Below, piece by piece: positions 6,385-14,634 of a stretch of DNA of 19,315 nucleotides (position 1 is the stretch's first letter; each line of letters starts with the position of its first letter). The position numbers were made by a program, and so were the translations under genes. The stretch covers positions 9,384 to 28,698 of the forward strand of contig CAJUJV010000047.1 of the NCBI GenBank assembly GCA_910586845.1, given 5' to 3'. A model generated the notes under the pieces. The model was given only the letters and a program-made list of their open reading frames with translations. It did not search any database and was not told where the DNA came from. The stretch comes from an uncultured Hungatella sp. Its GTDB lineage: Bacteria > Bacillota > Clostridia > Lachnospirales > Lachnospiraceae.

Positions 6385-7899
6385 TTATGACAGTCCCAGA
6401 ACCACTGCCAGAATCATGGCCGCCGAAGCGCAGGCAATCAGAACGGCCTGGAACCTGATCTGGAACCTGGCCCATTTTCCCCAGTCCAGTCTGGCCGCTG
6501 CCAGAGCGCCCAGGAGACAGCCGGAGGTGGGCACGATAAAGTTGGTAAACGCATCTCCCAGCTGGAAGGCCACCACGGCCACCTGCCGCTCCACACCTAC
6601 CAGATCGGCAAGAGGAGCCATAACCGGCATGGTCAGGGCAGCCTGGCCGGAACCGGACACCACGAAGAAGTTGAACACGGACTGGAATACATACATAAGC
6701 CATGCGGAGATCACTGCCGGGAAGCCCTGCATACCCTGGCTGATCCCGTGAAGGATGGTATTCAGCACCGTGCCGTCGGTAGCGCTGGTGCCTCCCAGGA
6801 TAATGATGATGCCTTGGGCCATACCCACGCACATGGCGGCGCCCAGAAGGTCCGCCGCACCGTGCTCAAAGGAGGTGGCGATGTCGTTGAGCTTCATATC
6901 ATTTAAGTGGAAGGCCACGCCGATGACTCCAGCCACCAGTCCCATGACAAAGAACTGGGAGGCGATCTCCGGAATATAATATCCCTGGCTTACCACACCC
7001 CAGATGGTCCACACCATACAGGCGGCGATGGTCAGCAGCACCAGCTTGTGCCCCAGAGTAAAGGGCGGCAGTTCTTTTCCTGTTCTGGAAAATTCCTTCC
7101 GGTAGACCTCATCCGACTCATAAGCCACGGAGCTCTCCGGATTCTTTTTCACCTTCACGGCATACCGCATGGTAAACACGATGGTAAGACCCGTGAAAAA
7201 GATCCACATAGGTATCCTGAACCAGGCTCCGGACATCACCGGAAGACCGGACACCCCCTGTGCCACCGCAAGACTGAAAGGATTCTGCCAGGAAGAGCCG
7301 AAACCGATCTGGGTGGACACATAGGAACACATGATCCCCACAACCGCGTCGTACCCCATGGCTATGAACATGGGCACCAGGATCATGACAAAGGGGATGG
7401 CTTCTTCTCCCATGCCGAACACCGCGCCGCCCAGGGAAAACAGCACCACCAGAATGGGAATCAGCAGGATCTCCTTTCCGTTGGTCATGTCGATGACTCT
7501 CATGATGCCGCTTTCCACAGCCCCTGTCCTTATGACGATGCCGAAGGCACCGCCCACGATCAGGATAAAGGCAATGATTCCCACGGCAGTCCCGTTCTTA
7601 TCCCCTACGGTCATGCCCTCAAACACATAGTTTAAGATTCCCTGTCCGCCGAAATCTTCTGTTCCGAACAGAGGAGCGATCCTGGTCACCTTGTTGCCGT
7701 TTTCGTCAAGCACATACCGGAAACTGTCCGGATCCAGAACCGTCCTGGTCTTCTCGGAACCGTTCATCATGTAGGTGATCTCTTTCGTATCGTACTGCCC
7801 CAGAGGGATAAACATGGTCAGCAGGGCGGCAAACAGGATGACCCCGAAAATGATGATGAACGTGTGGGGCATCTGAAATGATTTCTTCTTTTTCTCCAT
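6385..7899 (-). CDS. YfcC-family permease (DcuC/IT superfamily)
   Basis: This integral membrane protein of 504 residues has about 11-12 hydrophobic segments after a lysine-rich start (MEKKKKSF). It matches the YfcC/DcuC-type family annotated as basic amino acid or C4-dicarboxylate carriers. Characteristic blocks are GGAFGIVIRTGAVESGI, the hairpin FGMGEEAIPFVMILVPM, IGFGSSWQNPFSLAVAQ and, near the end, FFVVSGSGQAALTMPVMAPL with FTNFIVPTSG. It follows iadA closely, and a TTG-initiated reading frame would overlap the iadA stop. The ATG at 7899 is preferred, although its GAGGAG site is 12 bases away. Together with iadA it probably takes up or exports amino acids or small peptides. The real substrate is not visible. 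Confidence 0.88.
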   Translation of the reverse strand: MEKKKKSFQMPHTFIIIFGVILFAALLTMFIPLGQYDTKEITYMMNGSEKTRTVLDPDSFRYVLDENGNKVTRIAPLFGTEDFGGQGILNYVFEGMTVGDKNGTAVGIIAFILIVGGAFGIVIRTGAVESGIMRVIDMTNGKEILLIPILVVLFSLGGAVFGMGEEAIPFVMILVPMFIAMGYDAVVGIMCSYVSTQIGFGSSWQNPFSLAVAQGVSGLPVMSGAWFRIPMWIFFTGLTIVFTMRYAVKVKKNPESSVAYESDEVYRKEFSRTGKELPPFTLGHKLVLLTIAACMVWTIWGVVSQGYYIPEIASQFFVMGLVAGVIGVAFHLNDMKLNDIATSFEHGAADLLGAAMCVGMAQGIIIILGGTSATDGTVLNTILHGISQGMQGFPAVISAWLMYVFQSVFNFFVVSGSGQAALTMPVMAPLADLVGVERQVAVVAFQLGDAFTNFIVPTSGCLLGALAAARLDWGKWARFQIRFQAVLIACASAAMILAVVLGLS

Positions 7900-7927
7900 G
7901 ATGTCTTTCTTCTCCTCTTTTTTGTAA

Positions 7928-9097
7928 TTACTCAAAGGTGCCTTTTACCAGAACCTGTCCGTCTCTCACCATGACGCGTCCTTTTGCCATGACCAGATTG
8001 ATATCCAGAGTCTCTTTGTCTGCCAGCACCAGATCTGCGTCGGCACCCTCTTTAATCCTGCCTTTTTTCTCCAGCTTCAGAAGGGTGGCCGGGTTTCGTG
8101 TCACTGCCTTCAGGGCAGCCGTGAGACCGACGCCGTCTGTCAGGACCGCGTCCCGCATCTCCCGGTAGAGAGAAGTCACCTTTCCCACGCCCAGTCCCAG
8201 AAACTTCCCGTCAGAGTCAAAGACCGGAAGACTGCCCTGGCCGTCGGAGGAAAAGGTCACATGGTCTTCCGAAACGCCCTGATCCAGAGCCATCTTGAGA
8301 CCCGTGCTGGCTTTCACCTCATCGGGATCCAGGAAATCCGGATCGGAACTTGTAGTCAGATCGATATATCCGCCCAGATTTTTCGCGTAATCGATGCCAT
8401 CCTCCATCAGAGCCCGGCTGCGGTTGATGTGAGTGGGCAGCATGTTGGAGGCCGGGACCTCCGTCTTCTTTAAGACATACCGGAGAAATTCCAGCTTATT
8501 TTCCCCGTCTCCCATATGGATATTTACCAGCCCTGCCTTGCCTGACAGGATCCCGCCTACTCTGGTGTCTGCCACGATCCTGGCAAATTCCTTTTTCGAC
8601 GGCTGGGATGAGCGGTGGTCCGATATGGCGATCTCCCCGGTCCCTACCACCTTCTCCAGCAGGATGATGTCATCCATGATCTTCCCCGTGAGAGTCCGCA
8701 CCGGCACCTGGTAGGAACCTGTGTACACATAAGTGGTGATCCCTTCCTCCTCCAGGCCTTTGGCTTTGGCCAGAAGATTGCTCATGGTCCTGGTGCAGCC
8801 GTCTGTTCCCAGACAGCCCACTACCGTGGTGACCCCGCCGCTTGTGATATCCGACAGCATGATCTCCGGGGTCCTGGTTTTTGCTCCCCCTTCTCCTCCG
8901 CCGCCCAGGATATGGACATGGGCATCGATGAGCCCCGGCATCAGAACCTTCCCCTCTCCGTCTATCACTTCCACGCCATAGGCTTCCTGAGCGGGAAGAT
9001 CATGTCCCATCTTCAGGATCTGACCTCCTCCGATCAGCACATCCATGGCTCCCAGACTTTCCGGGGAGTAAACTTCCGCGTTTTTAATAAGATACAT
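7928..9097 (-). CDS. iadA: Isoaspartyl (beta-aspartyl) dipeptidase, peptidase family M38
   Basis: This 389-residue cytoplasmic amidohydrolase cleaves beta-aspartyl dipeptides that arise from protein ageing or cyanophycin-like sources. It aligns along its whole length with E. coli IadA (390). Metal ligands H60 and H62 (DAHVHILGGGGEGG), H194 (NIHMGDG), H223 (PTHINR) and D285 (SSDGQGS) are present. So are the substrate residues E69, Y129 (TGSYQVP), R162 (SDHRSS) and R226. The bridging carbamylated lysine of E. coli (K162) is replaced by glutamate 155 (GTGEIAISDHRS). GGAGG lies 7 bases before the ATG. It has its own promoter and structured leader and is followed closely by the permease gene. Confidence 0.95.
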   Translation of the reverse strand: MYLIKNAEVYSPESLGAMDVLIGGGQILKMGHDLPAQEAYGVEVIDGEGKVLMPGLIDAHVHILGGGGEGGAKTRTPEIMLSDITSGGVTTVVGCLGTDGCTRTMSNLLAKAKGLEEEGITTYVYTGSYQVPVRTLTGKIMDDIILLEKVVGTGEIAISDHRSSQPSKKEFARIVADTRVGGILSGKAGLVNIHMGDGENKLEFLRYVLKKTEVPASNMLPTHINRSRALMEDGIDYAKNLGGYIDLTTSSDPDFLDPDEVKASTGLKMALDQGVSEDHVTFSSDGQGSLPVFDSDGKFLGLGVGKVTSLYREMRDAVLTDGVGLTAALKAVTRNPATLLKLEKKGRIKEGADADLVLADKETLDINLVMAKGRVMVRDGQVLVKGTFE

Positions 9098-9127
9098 CTT
9101 AATACCTCCAGACTGCTGTTATGAAGC

Positions 9128-9194
9128 GGACCCCTCCCTGCTCGGGGCATCCCCCGCCGAAAGGGTCCTGAGGGATCCTCCCATCTTCGATGGG
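9128..9194 (-). other. Structured 5' leader of iadA (hairpins, possible pseudoknot)
   Basis: The leader runs from about 9204 to the iadA start at 9097. In RNA order it contains the hairpin CCCATC-GAA-GATGGG (9194-9180), then UCCCU (9175-9171), GGACCC (9168-9163), an inner hairpin CGGGG/CCCCG (9156-9143), AGGGA (9139-9135) and GGGUCC (9133-9128). UCCCU can pair with AGGGA and GGACCC with GGGUCC in interleaved order, which is pseudoknot topology or a choice between two folds. No U-run follows, so it is not a simple terminator. No known riboswitch family was recognised. Confidence 0.5.
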
Positions 9195-9210
9195 TTCTTC
9201 CTTATGACAG

Positions 9211-9239
9211 AGTATACCACACTTTTATCCGGGAGTCTC
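9211..9239 (-). promoter_or_regulatory. Promoter of iadA and the permease gene
   Basis: An extended -10 element (TGG before TATACT, 9211-9216) lies 17 bases after a weak -35 GAGACT (9234-9239) on the minus strand. The predicted start is near 9204. Upstream, TTATCCGG occurs at 9226-9232 in part and again around 9253-9260 as the palindrome ATCCGGAT, a possible but unproven regulator site. With the terminator at 9316-9353 this accounts for the 314-base gap between iadA and the EIIB gene. Confidence 0.45.
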
Positions 9240-9315
9240 GTATAAAATTGCATTATCCGGATTTTTTATGCATGAATTGGTACAAAACCCCTCTCGTTTC
9301 CTTCTCTTTTTTGAG

Positions 9316-9353
9316 CGTAAAAAGAAAGGCCCTGAAGGTGCAATCCTTCAGGG
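9316..9353 (-). terminator. Terminator of the sulfatase-PTS operon
   Basis: CCCTGAAGG (9345-9353 on the minus strand) pairs perfectly with CCTTCAGGG (9330-9338) around a 6-base loop, followed by CCTTTCTTTTT. It lies about 60 bases after the EIIB stop codon. Confidence 0.88.
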
Positions 9354-9411
9354 ACCTGCTTTGCTGATAAAAACGATATTCCCTTAAATAAGAAATGGTT
9401 CCGGACTGCCC

Positions 9412-9897
9412 CTAGGCTCCCTTCACCAGCTCCACAAAATCCACAGCCTCTTCTGTAGGCACCATCTGAGCGGTGATCTTCACGCCCTTCCCGGCCAGAT
9501 ACAGAAAATCCTCGATGTCCTTCTCCGACACGCTGACCGCTTTTTTCAGCATCCTGGTATTCTGTTTTCCGCCCATGTTGCCCACATTGATATGCTCCAT
9601 ATGGAATCCCTTGTCATAGAGACCCCTCATGGTTCCCGGACCCTTGGCCACGATAAAGAGCCGCTCCGCCTCATACTTGCCTGCGCAGAGGTTGGCCGCC
9701 GCCTTCTCCACTGTCAGGATGGACAGCTTGCACTGCTTGGGGCAGGCCATCTTTAAGGCCTCTTTATTGACCGTATCCTTCACCACCAGGTCGTCCACCA
9801 CCATGATCCTGGTAGCCTTTGTGGCCAGACTCCACACCGCCGCCACCTGACCGTGGATCAGACGGTCGTCGATCCTCACATTCACTATCTCCATCAT
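9412..9897 (-). CDS. PTS system mannose/fructose/sorbose-family EIIB component
   Basis: This cytoplasmic phosphocarrier of 161 residues takes phosphate from EIIA and gives it to the incoming sugar. The phosphorylated His15 lies in IDDRLIHGQVAAVW, the family signature. VVDD (about 35-38), HINVGNMGG (about 98-106) and the normal length of about 160 also fit. ATG at 9897 is chosen because AAGGAGG is 9 bases upstream; an earlier ATG abuts that site and the one at 9948 lies inside the previous gene. It begins 14 bases after the PHP-protein gene, as the last gene of the operon. This is unusual because EIIB is parted from EIIA, EIIC and EIID by two enzyme genes. Confidence 0.94.
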   Translation of the reverse strand: MMEIVNVRIDDRLIHGQVAAVWSLATKATRIMVVDDLVVKDTVNKEALKMACPKQCKLSILTVEKAAANLCAGKYEAERLFIVAKGPGTMRGLYDKGFHMEHINVGNMGGKQNTRMLKKAVSVSEKDIEDFLYLAGKGVKITAQMVPTEEAVDFVELVKGA

Positions 9898-9911
9898 TTC
9901 AGCCATCCTCC

Positions 9912-11453
9912 TTATTTTTTCACCTTCACAAACACCGGAGACGTCCATGCCGCATCCCCGTTTTTCTGCCAGATCCGCAGACGGACGCTGCCATCCTCGG
10001 AAAATCTGATCTTCCTGGATCCTCTGACCTCATAAGAGCTCTGAGGATAGGCCTTTCCCACCCGGAATTTGTAGGCATTATGCCACCAGGGATCATCCCG
10101 GTAATGAGTGATCTCGCCCCAGGTCTCCTCTGTCAGCTTCTTCACCTCGTCCCACAGTGCAAACACGCGGGAGCTTTCCAGCAGCTGCCGTACCGGCAGA
10201 GCATATTCCTTCCCGTCGATGGTCAGCTTCATCACGCTGTCCGCGTCTGCCTCCACCTCGAAGATAAAGCCTTCCGTGGTCACGTTACAGGGACCCATCC
10301 ATTTTCCCGAAGCCGTGGACTGGTAGGTGGTCATGGAAAATTCACAGAAGGATTCCTCCACACGGGTCAGTTCCTGTCCGTAATTGTTCCAGCACTTCTC
10401 GATTCCCAGCAGCTTTCCGTCCACATCCAGGCGGCCTGTCCAGTGTTTGATCCACTGATCCTTGTAGACTCTGGTGTCCGGTCCCCAGCCAAGCTCCAGG
10501 CGGAACTTAAAACGGATCACTCCTTCAGGCCTCTGTCTCTCCCAGGTGCCGGAGTGGACCACCATATCCTCAAGAATATTATCCTTTAAAATCTCGATCC
10601 TGTCTACGGCGGCAGTACCTTTTACGGAAAATTCCAGCTCTACCTGGCCGTCCTCTGCCCTCACCTGGCCGCCCATGGGCACCCCGTCTACGGTCTCATC
10701 CACCTGGATCCGGCTCTGAGACACCCCGTAGACCCGCCGGTTCTGCCAGGCCTCCCAGATAGCCTCCTTTGTCCGGTCCGCGGCCAGGGTGCACATGCTC
10801 CCGTGTTCAAACACCCCGGGTACGCTGTGGTTGTCCCCGGCAGCGATGATGCCCACCTTATAACCCCGTTTCAGGCCCTGTTCATAGGTAGTCTCTCCGG
10901 TCCTGGGGCCCATATGGACATGGCGGTTCATAGTCAGGGGGCCGTCGTCATTTTCGCTGCATCCGTGGCTGGAATAGATCTCCGCAAAGGGAGAAAAAGC
11001 CTCGTCATGAGTATCCCAGTTTTTCCCTCTGGAACCGGGCTGATAAGCCAGATGATGGGGGATGCCCATAACCGGCTGTCCCCGGTAATTCTCCACCAGC
11101 TCCTGATACCGGAGAGGATGCTTCTGATCCCCGTCATTGTTCAGGAAAAATACATTGTGGTCTCCGTCCAGTCCGGCGCCCTGCCACTCGTAGCCCATAA
11201 ACATGGGAAATCCCTCTTTTTCCGCCTGTTCGGCCAGTTCCCGGACCATCTCCCAGTCTGCCCTGATGATCTCGTCCTCCAGACGGTCCTCCACTGCCAG
11301 CCCCGACTCGGTGGGGCGCATAATAAACGGATAGTAGGCAATAGGCCAGAAATCCATCTCTTTTCTGATCTGTTCATACCACAAAGGCAGCTCTGCCATC
11401 TGATCATGATGAATATTGCTGTGCATATCTGTCCAAAGTTTTTGATATTCCAT
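9912..11453 (-). CDS. PHP-superfamily (DUF3604-like) metal-dependent protein
   Basis: A 513-residue protein without a signal peptide. The N-terminal half (about 1-265) resembles the PHP metallohydrolase fold of DUF3604-type proteins: TDMHSNIHHD (H11, H15), MGYEWQG, GDHNVFFL, GIPHHLAYQPG, EIYSSHGCSEND and AAGDNHSVPG, all rich in possible metal ligands. The C-terminal half (about 266-513) looks like beta-sandwich modules, starting RVYGVSQSRIQVDETVDGVPMGG. The first motif spaces its histidines as H-x3-H, not the classic HxH. It sits in the operon between a sulfatase and EIIB, so it probably acts on the same sulfated or phosphorylated sugar in the cytoplasm. No reaction can be assigned. GAGAGGA lies 7 bases before the ATG, 13 bases after the sulfatase stop. 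Confidence 0.78.
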   Translation of the reverse strand: MEYQKLWTDMHSNIHHDQMAELPLWYEQIRKEMDFWPIAYYPFIMRPTESGLAVEDRLEDEIIRADWEMVRELAEQAEKEGFPMFMGYEWQGAGLDGDHNVFFLNNDGDQKHPLRYQELVENYRGQPVMGIPHHLAYQPGSRGKNWDTHDEAFSPFAEIYSSHGCSENDDGPLTMNRHVHMGPRTGETTYEQGLKRGYKVGIIAAGDNHSVPGVFEHGSMCTLAADRTKEAIWEAWQNRRVYGVSQSRIQVDETVDGVPMGGQVRAEDGQVELEFSVKGTAAVDRIEILKDNILEDMVVHSGTWERQRPEGVIRFKFRLELGWGPDTRVYKDQWIKHWTGRLDVDGKLLGIEKCWNNYGQELTRVEESFCEFSMTTYQSTASGKWMGPCNVTTEGFIFEVEADADSVMKLTIDGKEYALPVRQLLESSRVFALWDEVKKLTEETWGEITHYRDDPWWHNAYKFRVGKAYPQSSYEVRGSRKIRFSEDGSVRLRIWQKNGDAAWTSPVFVKVKK

Positions 11454-11466
11454 AGGCTCTTCCTCT

Positions 11467-12948
11467 CTATCGTACCGGCTCCCTGAGGGCCCCGGGCGGG
11501 ATCTTTACGCCGGCCCGCTCCTCTGGCCTTACGGCTTTTCCCCAGGCCTTCAGCCGTTTTTGTCTGTCACAAAGCTTCTGTTCCTGCAGGATCAGATTCC
11601 GGATCTCACTGCTTTCCAGAAAGCAGCCCGCCTCCACGGCCTCTCTGATCAAAGGCTCTGCCTTCTCCGGGCAGATCTCCGTCAGATTCTGTGTCTCCTC
11701 TCTGTCGGTCTCCAGGTCGTAGACATACCATGTCCCGCGGGCCCGCATCACTTTATATCTGTCCCGTATGGCCGCCTCGGCCAGAAATTTCTCTCCGTTT
11801 TTCTCCAGCATCTGCTGGATAAGGACCCAGTGTCCGGCCAGATCCGGACTCTTAAGATCCACTGCCTTCCCTTTATGCCAGCCAGACAGATCTTCCGTCT
11901 CCCCTGCCGCAGACAGCAGGGTCCGGGACACGTCCAGAAGCCCTACAGGCTCCCGGCACACTCCCGGGGAAATTCCGGTCCCGGCCGCCACAAAAGGCAC
12001 CCTCACCGCATGTTCATAGAGAGTCTGTTTGCCGAAGATCCTGCGCCTTCCCAGCTGTTCCCCGTGATCCGACAGGTAGAAGAACCGATGGTCCTTCCCG
12101 CTCCGGCATCTCCGGAATCGATCATACAAAAGGCCCGCATATCCGTCCACCTGCTCCGCCAGACCACAGTAGGCAGCCCGGCAGTCTCTCATCAGACCGG
12201 CCTCGCAGTCTTTCGTATATTCCTCGTAGATGGAAAGGCCCGGGATGTCTCTGTCCCGCTCACATTCTTCCCGGTCAAACCGGCTCTGATATTTGCGGTA
12301 CAGTTCTTCCCGGCAGACAAAGGGAAAATGAGGACCGTAAAATCCCACCAGGAGGAACAGCGGTCTTTCCCTCTTCTCCTGTTCCCACTGATCCAGAAAT
12401 TCCACGGCCTGGTTCTTCACTTCCTCATCGTAGATCATAACCGGGGAAATGCCGCCTCCCGCCGCCTCTGTACAGTGGAGCCGGTTGGTGGTTCCCGCAT
12501 AAACGCCGAAATCCGTTCTGGCCTTTCCGCCGGTGCCCCAGTACTGGGAGGTAATGTCTCCATATACCCGCCGGTTAAATCCGTGTCTCTGGTCGTCTCC
12601 CTTAAAATGCATCCGCCCCACCAGAACCGTCTCATATCCCAGACGGCCCAGCTCATGGGCGATGGTAGGCATATCCACAGGCAGGGAAGAGTCGTTGTTG
12701 AAAATGCCCAGATCCGACGGCAGCTGCCCTGTGAGAAAGGACATGCGGGACGGGACGCAGAGAGGAGCGTTGCAGTAGCAGCGCTCAAACAACATCCCCT
12801 CTCCCGCGATCCTTTGAAGTTCCGGTGTATCCACCCGTCCGTCTCCAAAGCCTGTATCCAAAAAACCGTGCTGGTCCGACATTATCACCATGATGTCCGG
12901 CTTTTTATCCGCCCCGGGTCTTTCGGATGTGATCATTTGCTCATCCAT
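11467..12948 (-). CDS. Sulfatase (S1 family, Cys-type), cytoplasmic
   Basis: A 493-residue alkaline-phosphatase-fold sulfatase that hydrolyses a sulfate ester. The maturation motif is LCVPSRMSFLTG (C64, matching CxPSRx4TG), where Cys becomes formylglycine through a radical-SAM maturase not present here. Metal-site residues are MSDQHG (about 23-28) and YLSDHGEQLG with FGKQ after it. GRMHFKG replaces the common GKxH, so Arg stands for Lys. No signal peptide is seen, so it should act inside the cell. Long upstream coding in frame (to 13020) is rejected: the ATG at 12948 overlaps the EIID stop as TGATG, which points to translational coupling. The substrate is unknown; the context suggests a sugar brought in by the PTS. 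Confidence 0.9.
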   Translation of the reverse strand: MDEQMITSERPGADKKPDIMVIMSDQHGFLDTGFGDGRVDTPELQRIAGEGMLFERCYCNAPLCVPSRMSFLTGQLPSDLGIFNNDSSLPVDMPTIAHELGRLGYETVLVGRMHFKGDDQRHGFNRRVYGDITSQYWGTGGKARTDFGVYAGTTNRLHCTEAAGGGISPVMIYDEEVKNQAVEFLDQWEQEKRERPLFLLVGFYGPHFPFVCREELYRKYQSRFDREECERDRDIPGLSIYEEYTKDCEAGLMRDCRAAYCGLAEQVDGYAGLLYDRFRRCRSGKDHRFFYLSDHGEQLGRRRIFGKQTLYEHAVRVPFVAAGTGISPGVCREPVGLLDVSRTLLSAAGETEDLSGWHKGKAVDLKSPDLAGHWVLIQQMLEKNGEKFLAEAAIRDRYKVMRARGTWYVYDLETDREETQNLTEICPEKAEPLIREAVEAGCFLESSEIRNLILQEQKLCDRQKRLKAWGKAVRPEERAGVKIPPGALREPVR

Positions 12949-13790
12949 CACATAATTCCCAAAAATACCATCACAGCTGCAAAGACCACGATCCCCAGAA
13001 CGATCTTCGTGGCAGACCATTTTTTCTTATCCATCAGATACCACACGGCCAGAGTCAGCAGAAGAGGCAGGACTCCGGGCATGATCTTGTCGAAAATCTG
13101 TTCCTGAAGGGACAGAGTCATATCGCCGTTGACATATTTGAAAATAATGCCGGCCTTTACCGTAGTCGCCGCCACTCCGCCGATGACGATGAGTCCCATC
13201 ATGGTCAGGCCCGTGGTGATCTTCTCCACCAGAGACTTGTTGGTAAAGAATATATTGGCGGCTCCGATTCCCATATCATATCCCTTGTGGAACAAAAACC
13301 ACTGAAGAGCCACGATGGTGGTCAGCCACACAACGCCGAAGAAAATGGGCCCTAATGGGTTGCCGTCCTGGATGCACAGGCCCATGGCGATACTCAGAAG
13401 GATGGGGCTGTAGGTTCCGATGAGCATGGAATCGCCGATTCCCGCAAACGGTCCCATAAGAGCGTTCTTGGTGTTGACGATCAGCTCCTCGCTGACGTTC
13501 TCTCCCTTGGCCCGGGACTCCTCCATGGCGATGGTGATACCGGGGATCAGGGCTCCCAGCTGGGGCTCCGTGTTATAAAACTGCATATGGCGCTCCAGAG
13601 ATTTCTGGTACTCCTCCGAGCCCTCCCCGTAAAGTTTCTTCAGGATGGGTTCCATCACATGGCAGAAGGCAAGACCCATCATACGCTCAAAATTCTGGGT
13701 GGCCTGAGAAAAGAAAATATAGGACCAGGCCGCTTTATCGATATCTTTTCTGGTCAGCAGAGAGCCTTCCATCTGATTTTTATTCTTCAT
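12948..13790 (-). CDS. PTS system mannose/fructose/sorbose-family EIID component
   Basis: A 280-residue membrane subunit that forms the sugar channel with EIIC. Family features are an N-terminal soluble part with SYIFFSQATQNFERMMGLAF, then EEYQKSLERHMQFYNTEP and GPFAGIGDSMLIGTYSPIL, followed by membrane helices toward the C-terminus (VLPLLLTLAVWYLMDKKK, then the hydrophobic end). ATG at 13790 is chosen: AGGAGG is 9 bases upstream and the gene overlaps the EIIC stop by 11 bases. An earlier ATG at 13799 abuts the ribosome site, the same layout seen before EIIB. It is co-transcribed with EIIC and the following sulfatase. Confidence 0.96.
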   Translation of the reverse strand: MKNKNQMEGSLLTRKDIDKAAWSYIFFSQATQNFERMMGLAFCHVMEPILKKLYGEGSEEYQKSLERHMQFYNTEPQLGALIPGITIAMEESRAKGENVSEELIVNTKNALMGPFAGIGDSMLIGTYSPILLSIAMGLCIQDGNPLGPIFFGVVWLTTIVALQWFLFHKGYDMGIGAANIFFTNKSLVEKITTGLTMMGLIVIGGVAATTVKAGIIFKYVNGDMTLSLQEQIFDKIMPGVLPLLLTLAVWYLMDKKKWSATKIVLGIVVFAAVMVFLGIM

Positions 13791-14583
13791 AACAGTCATC
13801 CTCCTCTGTACTCTGAGGCGCCGGGGCTGCAGCCGGTGCGCTGCCCTGAGCCATTACAAATATGATAGCTACTGCGGTGGCAAAGATCGCCAGGGCTGTC
13901 ACGGACATGCTGGTGGCTCCGATCATCACCCAGCCCAGGAGAAACAGCACCAGCATCCACTGTTTGGACAGGGACTGTTTTAACAGCATGGCAAATCCGA
14001 TGGCAGGAAGCATCTTGCCTGCCACTTCAAAGAAGTGCAGCATCCCTGCGGGCATGTTGTTGATCAGCATCTCCGCCACGGGAGTACCCAGGTAGCACAG
14101 CAGCATGGCAGAACCTGCTCTCAGGATAAAACTGGGGACAGCAGCCAGATAAGTGGCTCTGTGGATCCCGGCTCCGTCTCCCTTTGCGGCAGCCTTGTCT
14201 CCCATATGGGGGAAATAAGCGTTGATGGTCATGATAAAGTTAAAGAGACCCAGCCCCAGCATACTTAAGGGAACCGACAGGGCTACAGCCTGCTCGCCTG
14301 TGCCGCCGGCCGCCAGAGCCAGAGGAATCCCCACATAGGCTGCCCAGTTCACGTCTGCCGGCATGGCTCCGCCCGGTGTGATCTGTCCGATAAACAGAGC
14401 CTGGACCATGGCTCCCGCGATGACGCCGTTCTGCACGTCCCCGAGAATGAGACCCACGATGAGACCTGCCATGAGAGGCCGCCCGATCATGTTCCAACCG
14501 CCTGTTACACCAAAAAACCACGGGGTCCGTTTACTGCCCAGATAGGCAAACAGACCGATCAGCAATGCCTGAAAAAAAGTCAT
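13780..14583 (-). CDS. PTS system mannose/fructose/sorbose-family EIIC component
   Basis: A 267-residue membrane permease subunit with about six to eight hydrophobic segments. Family motifs include the start MTFFQALLIGLFAYLGSK, GRPLMAGLIVGLILGDVQNG, GAMVQALFIGQITPGGAMPADV and LPAIGFAMLLKQSLSKQW. The tail is rich in Ala and Pro, then acidic (STEEDDCYEE). AGGAGG lies 8 bases before the ATG. It follows EIIA after 74 bases that hold a stable hairpin, and its end overlaps EIID. The PTS subfamily carries hexoses, hexosamines and glycosaminoglycan-derived sugars; the sequence alone does not fix the substrate. Confidence 0.96.
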   Translation of the reverse strand: MTFFQALLIGLFAYLGSKRTPWFFGVTGGWNMIGRPLMAGLIVGLILGDVQNGVIAGAMVQALFIGQITPGGAMPADVNWAAYVGIPLALAAGGTGEQAVALSVPLSMLGLGLFNFIMTINAYFPHMGDKAAAKGDGAGIHRATYLAAVPSFILRAGSAMLLCYLGTPVAEMLINNMPAGMLHFFEVAGKMLPAIGFAMLLKQSLSKQWMLVLFLLGWVMIGATSMSVTALAIFATAVAIIFVMAQGSAPAAAPAPQSTEEDDCYEE

Positions 14584-14607
14584 ATTCTTATCCTCCTGAA
14601 ATGTATC

Positions 14608-14634
14608 GGCACGCGCCCCTTCTCGGCGCCTGCC
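14608..14634 (-). other. Intercistronic hairpin between EIIA and EIIC genes
   Basis: In minus-strand RNA GGCA-G-GCGCC pairs with GGCGC-G-TGCC (nine pairs with one G-G mismatch) around a 7-base loop. No U-run follows, so it is more likely an mRNA processing or stability element than a terminator. It would adjust the EIIC to EIIA ratio. Confidence 0.5.

Noticed and set aside
9128..9194. T-box, guanidine or fluoride riboswitch as explanation for the iadA leader
   Set aside because: None of the conserved core sequences I know for these classes could be found; only base pairing supports structure here.
12949..13020. 24-codon N-terminal extension of the second sulfatase
   Set aside because: It overlaps the end of EIID and has no sulfatase-like sequence. 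The TGATG coupling at 12946-12950 gives a better start.
11560..13107. 515-residue plus-strand frame opposite the second sulfatase
   Set aside because: It is a shadow caused by GC-rich codon bias in the sulfatase. The translation is rich in Pro, Arg, His and Ser with no recognisable domain, and no ribosome site or promoter precedes it.
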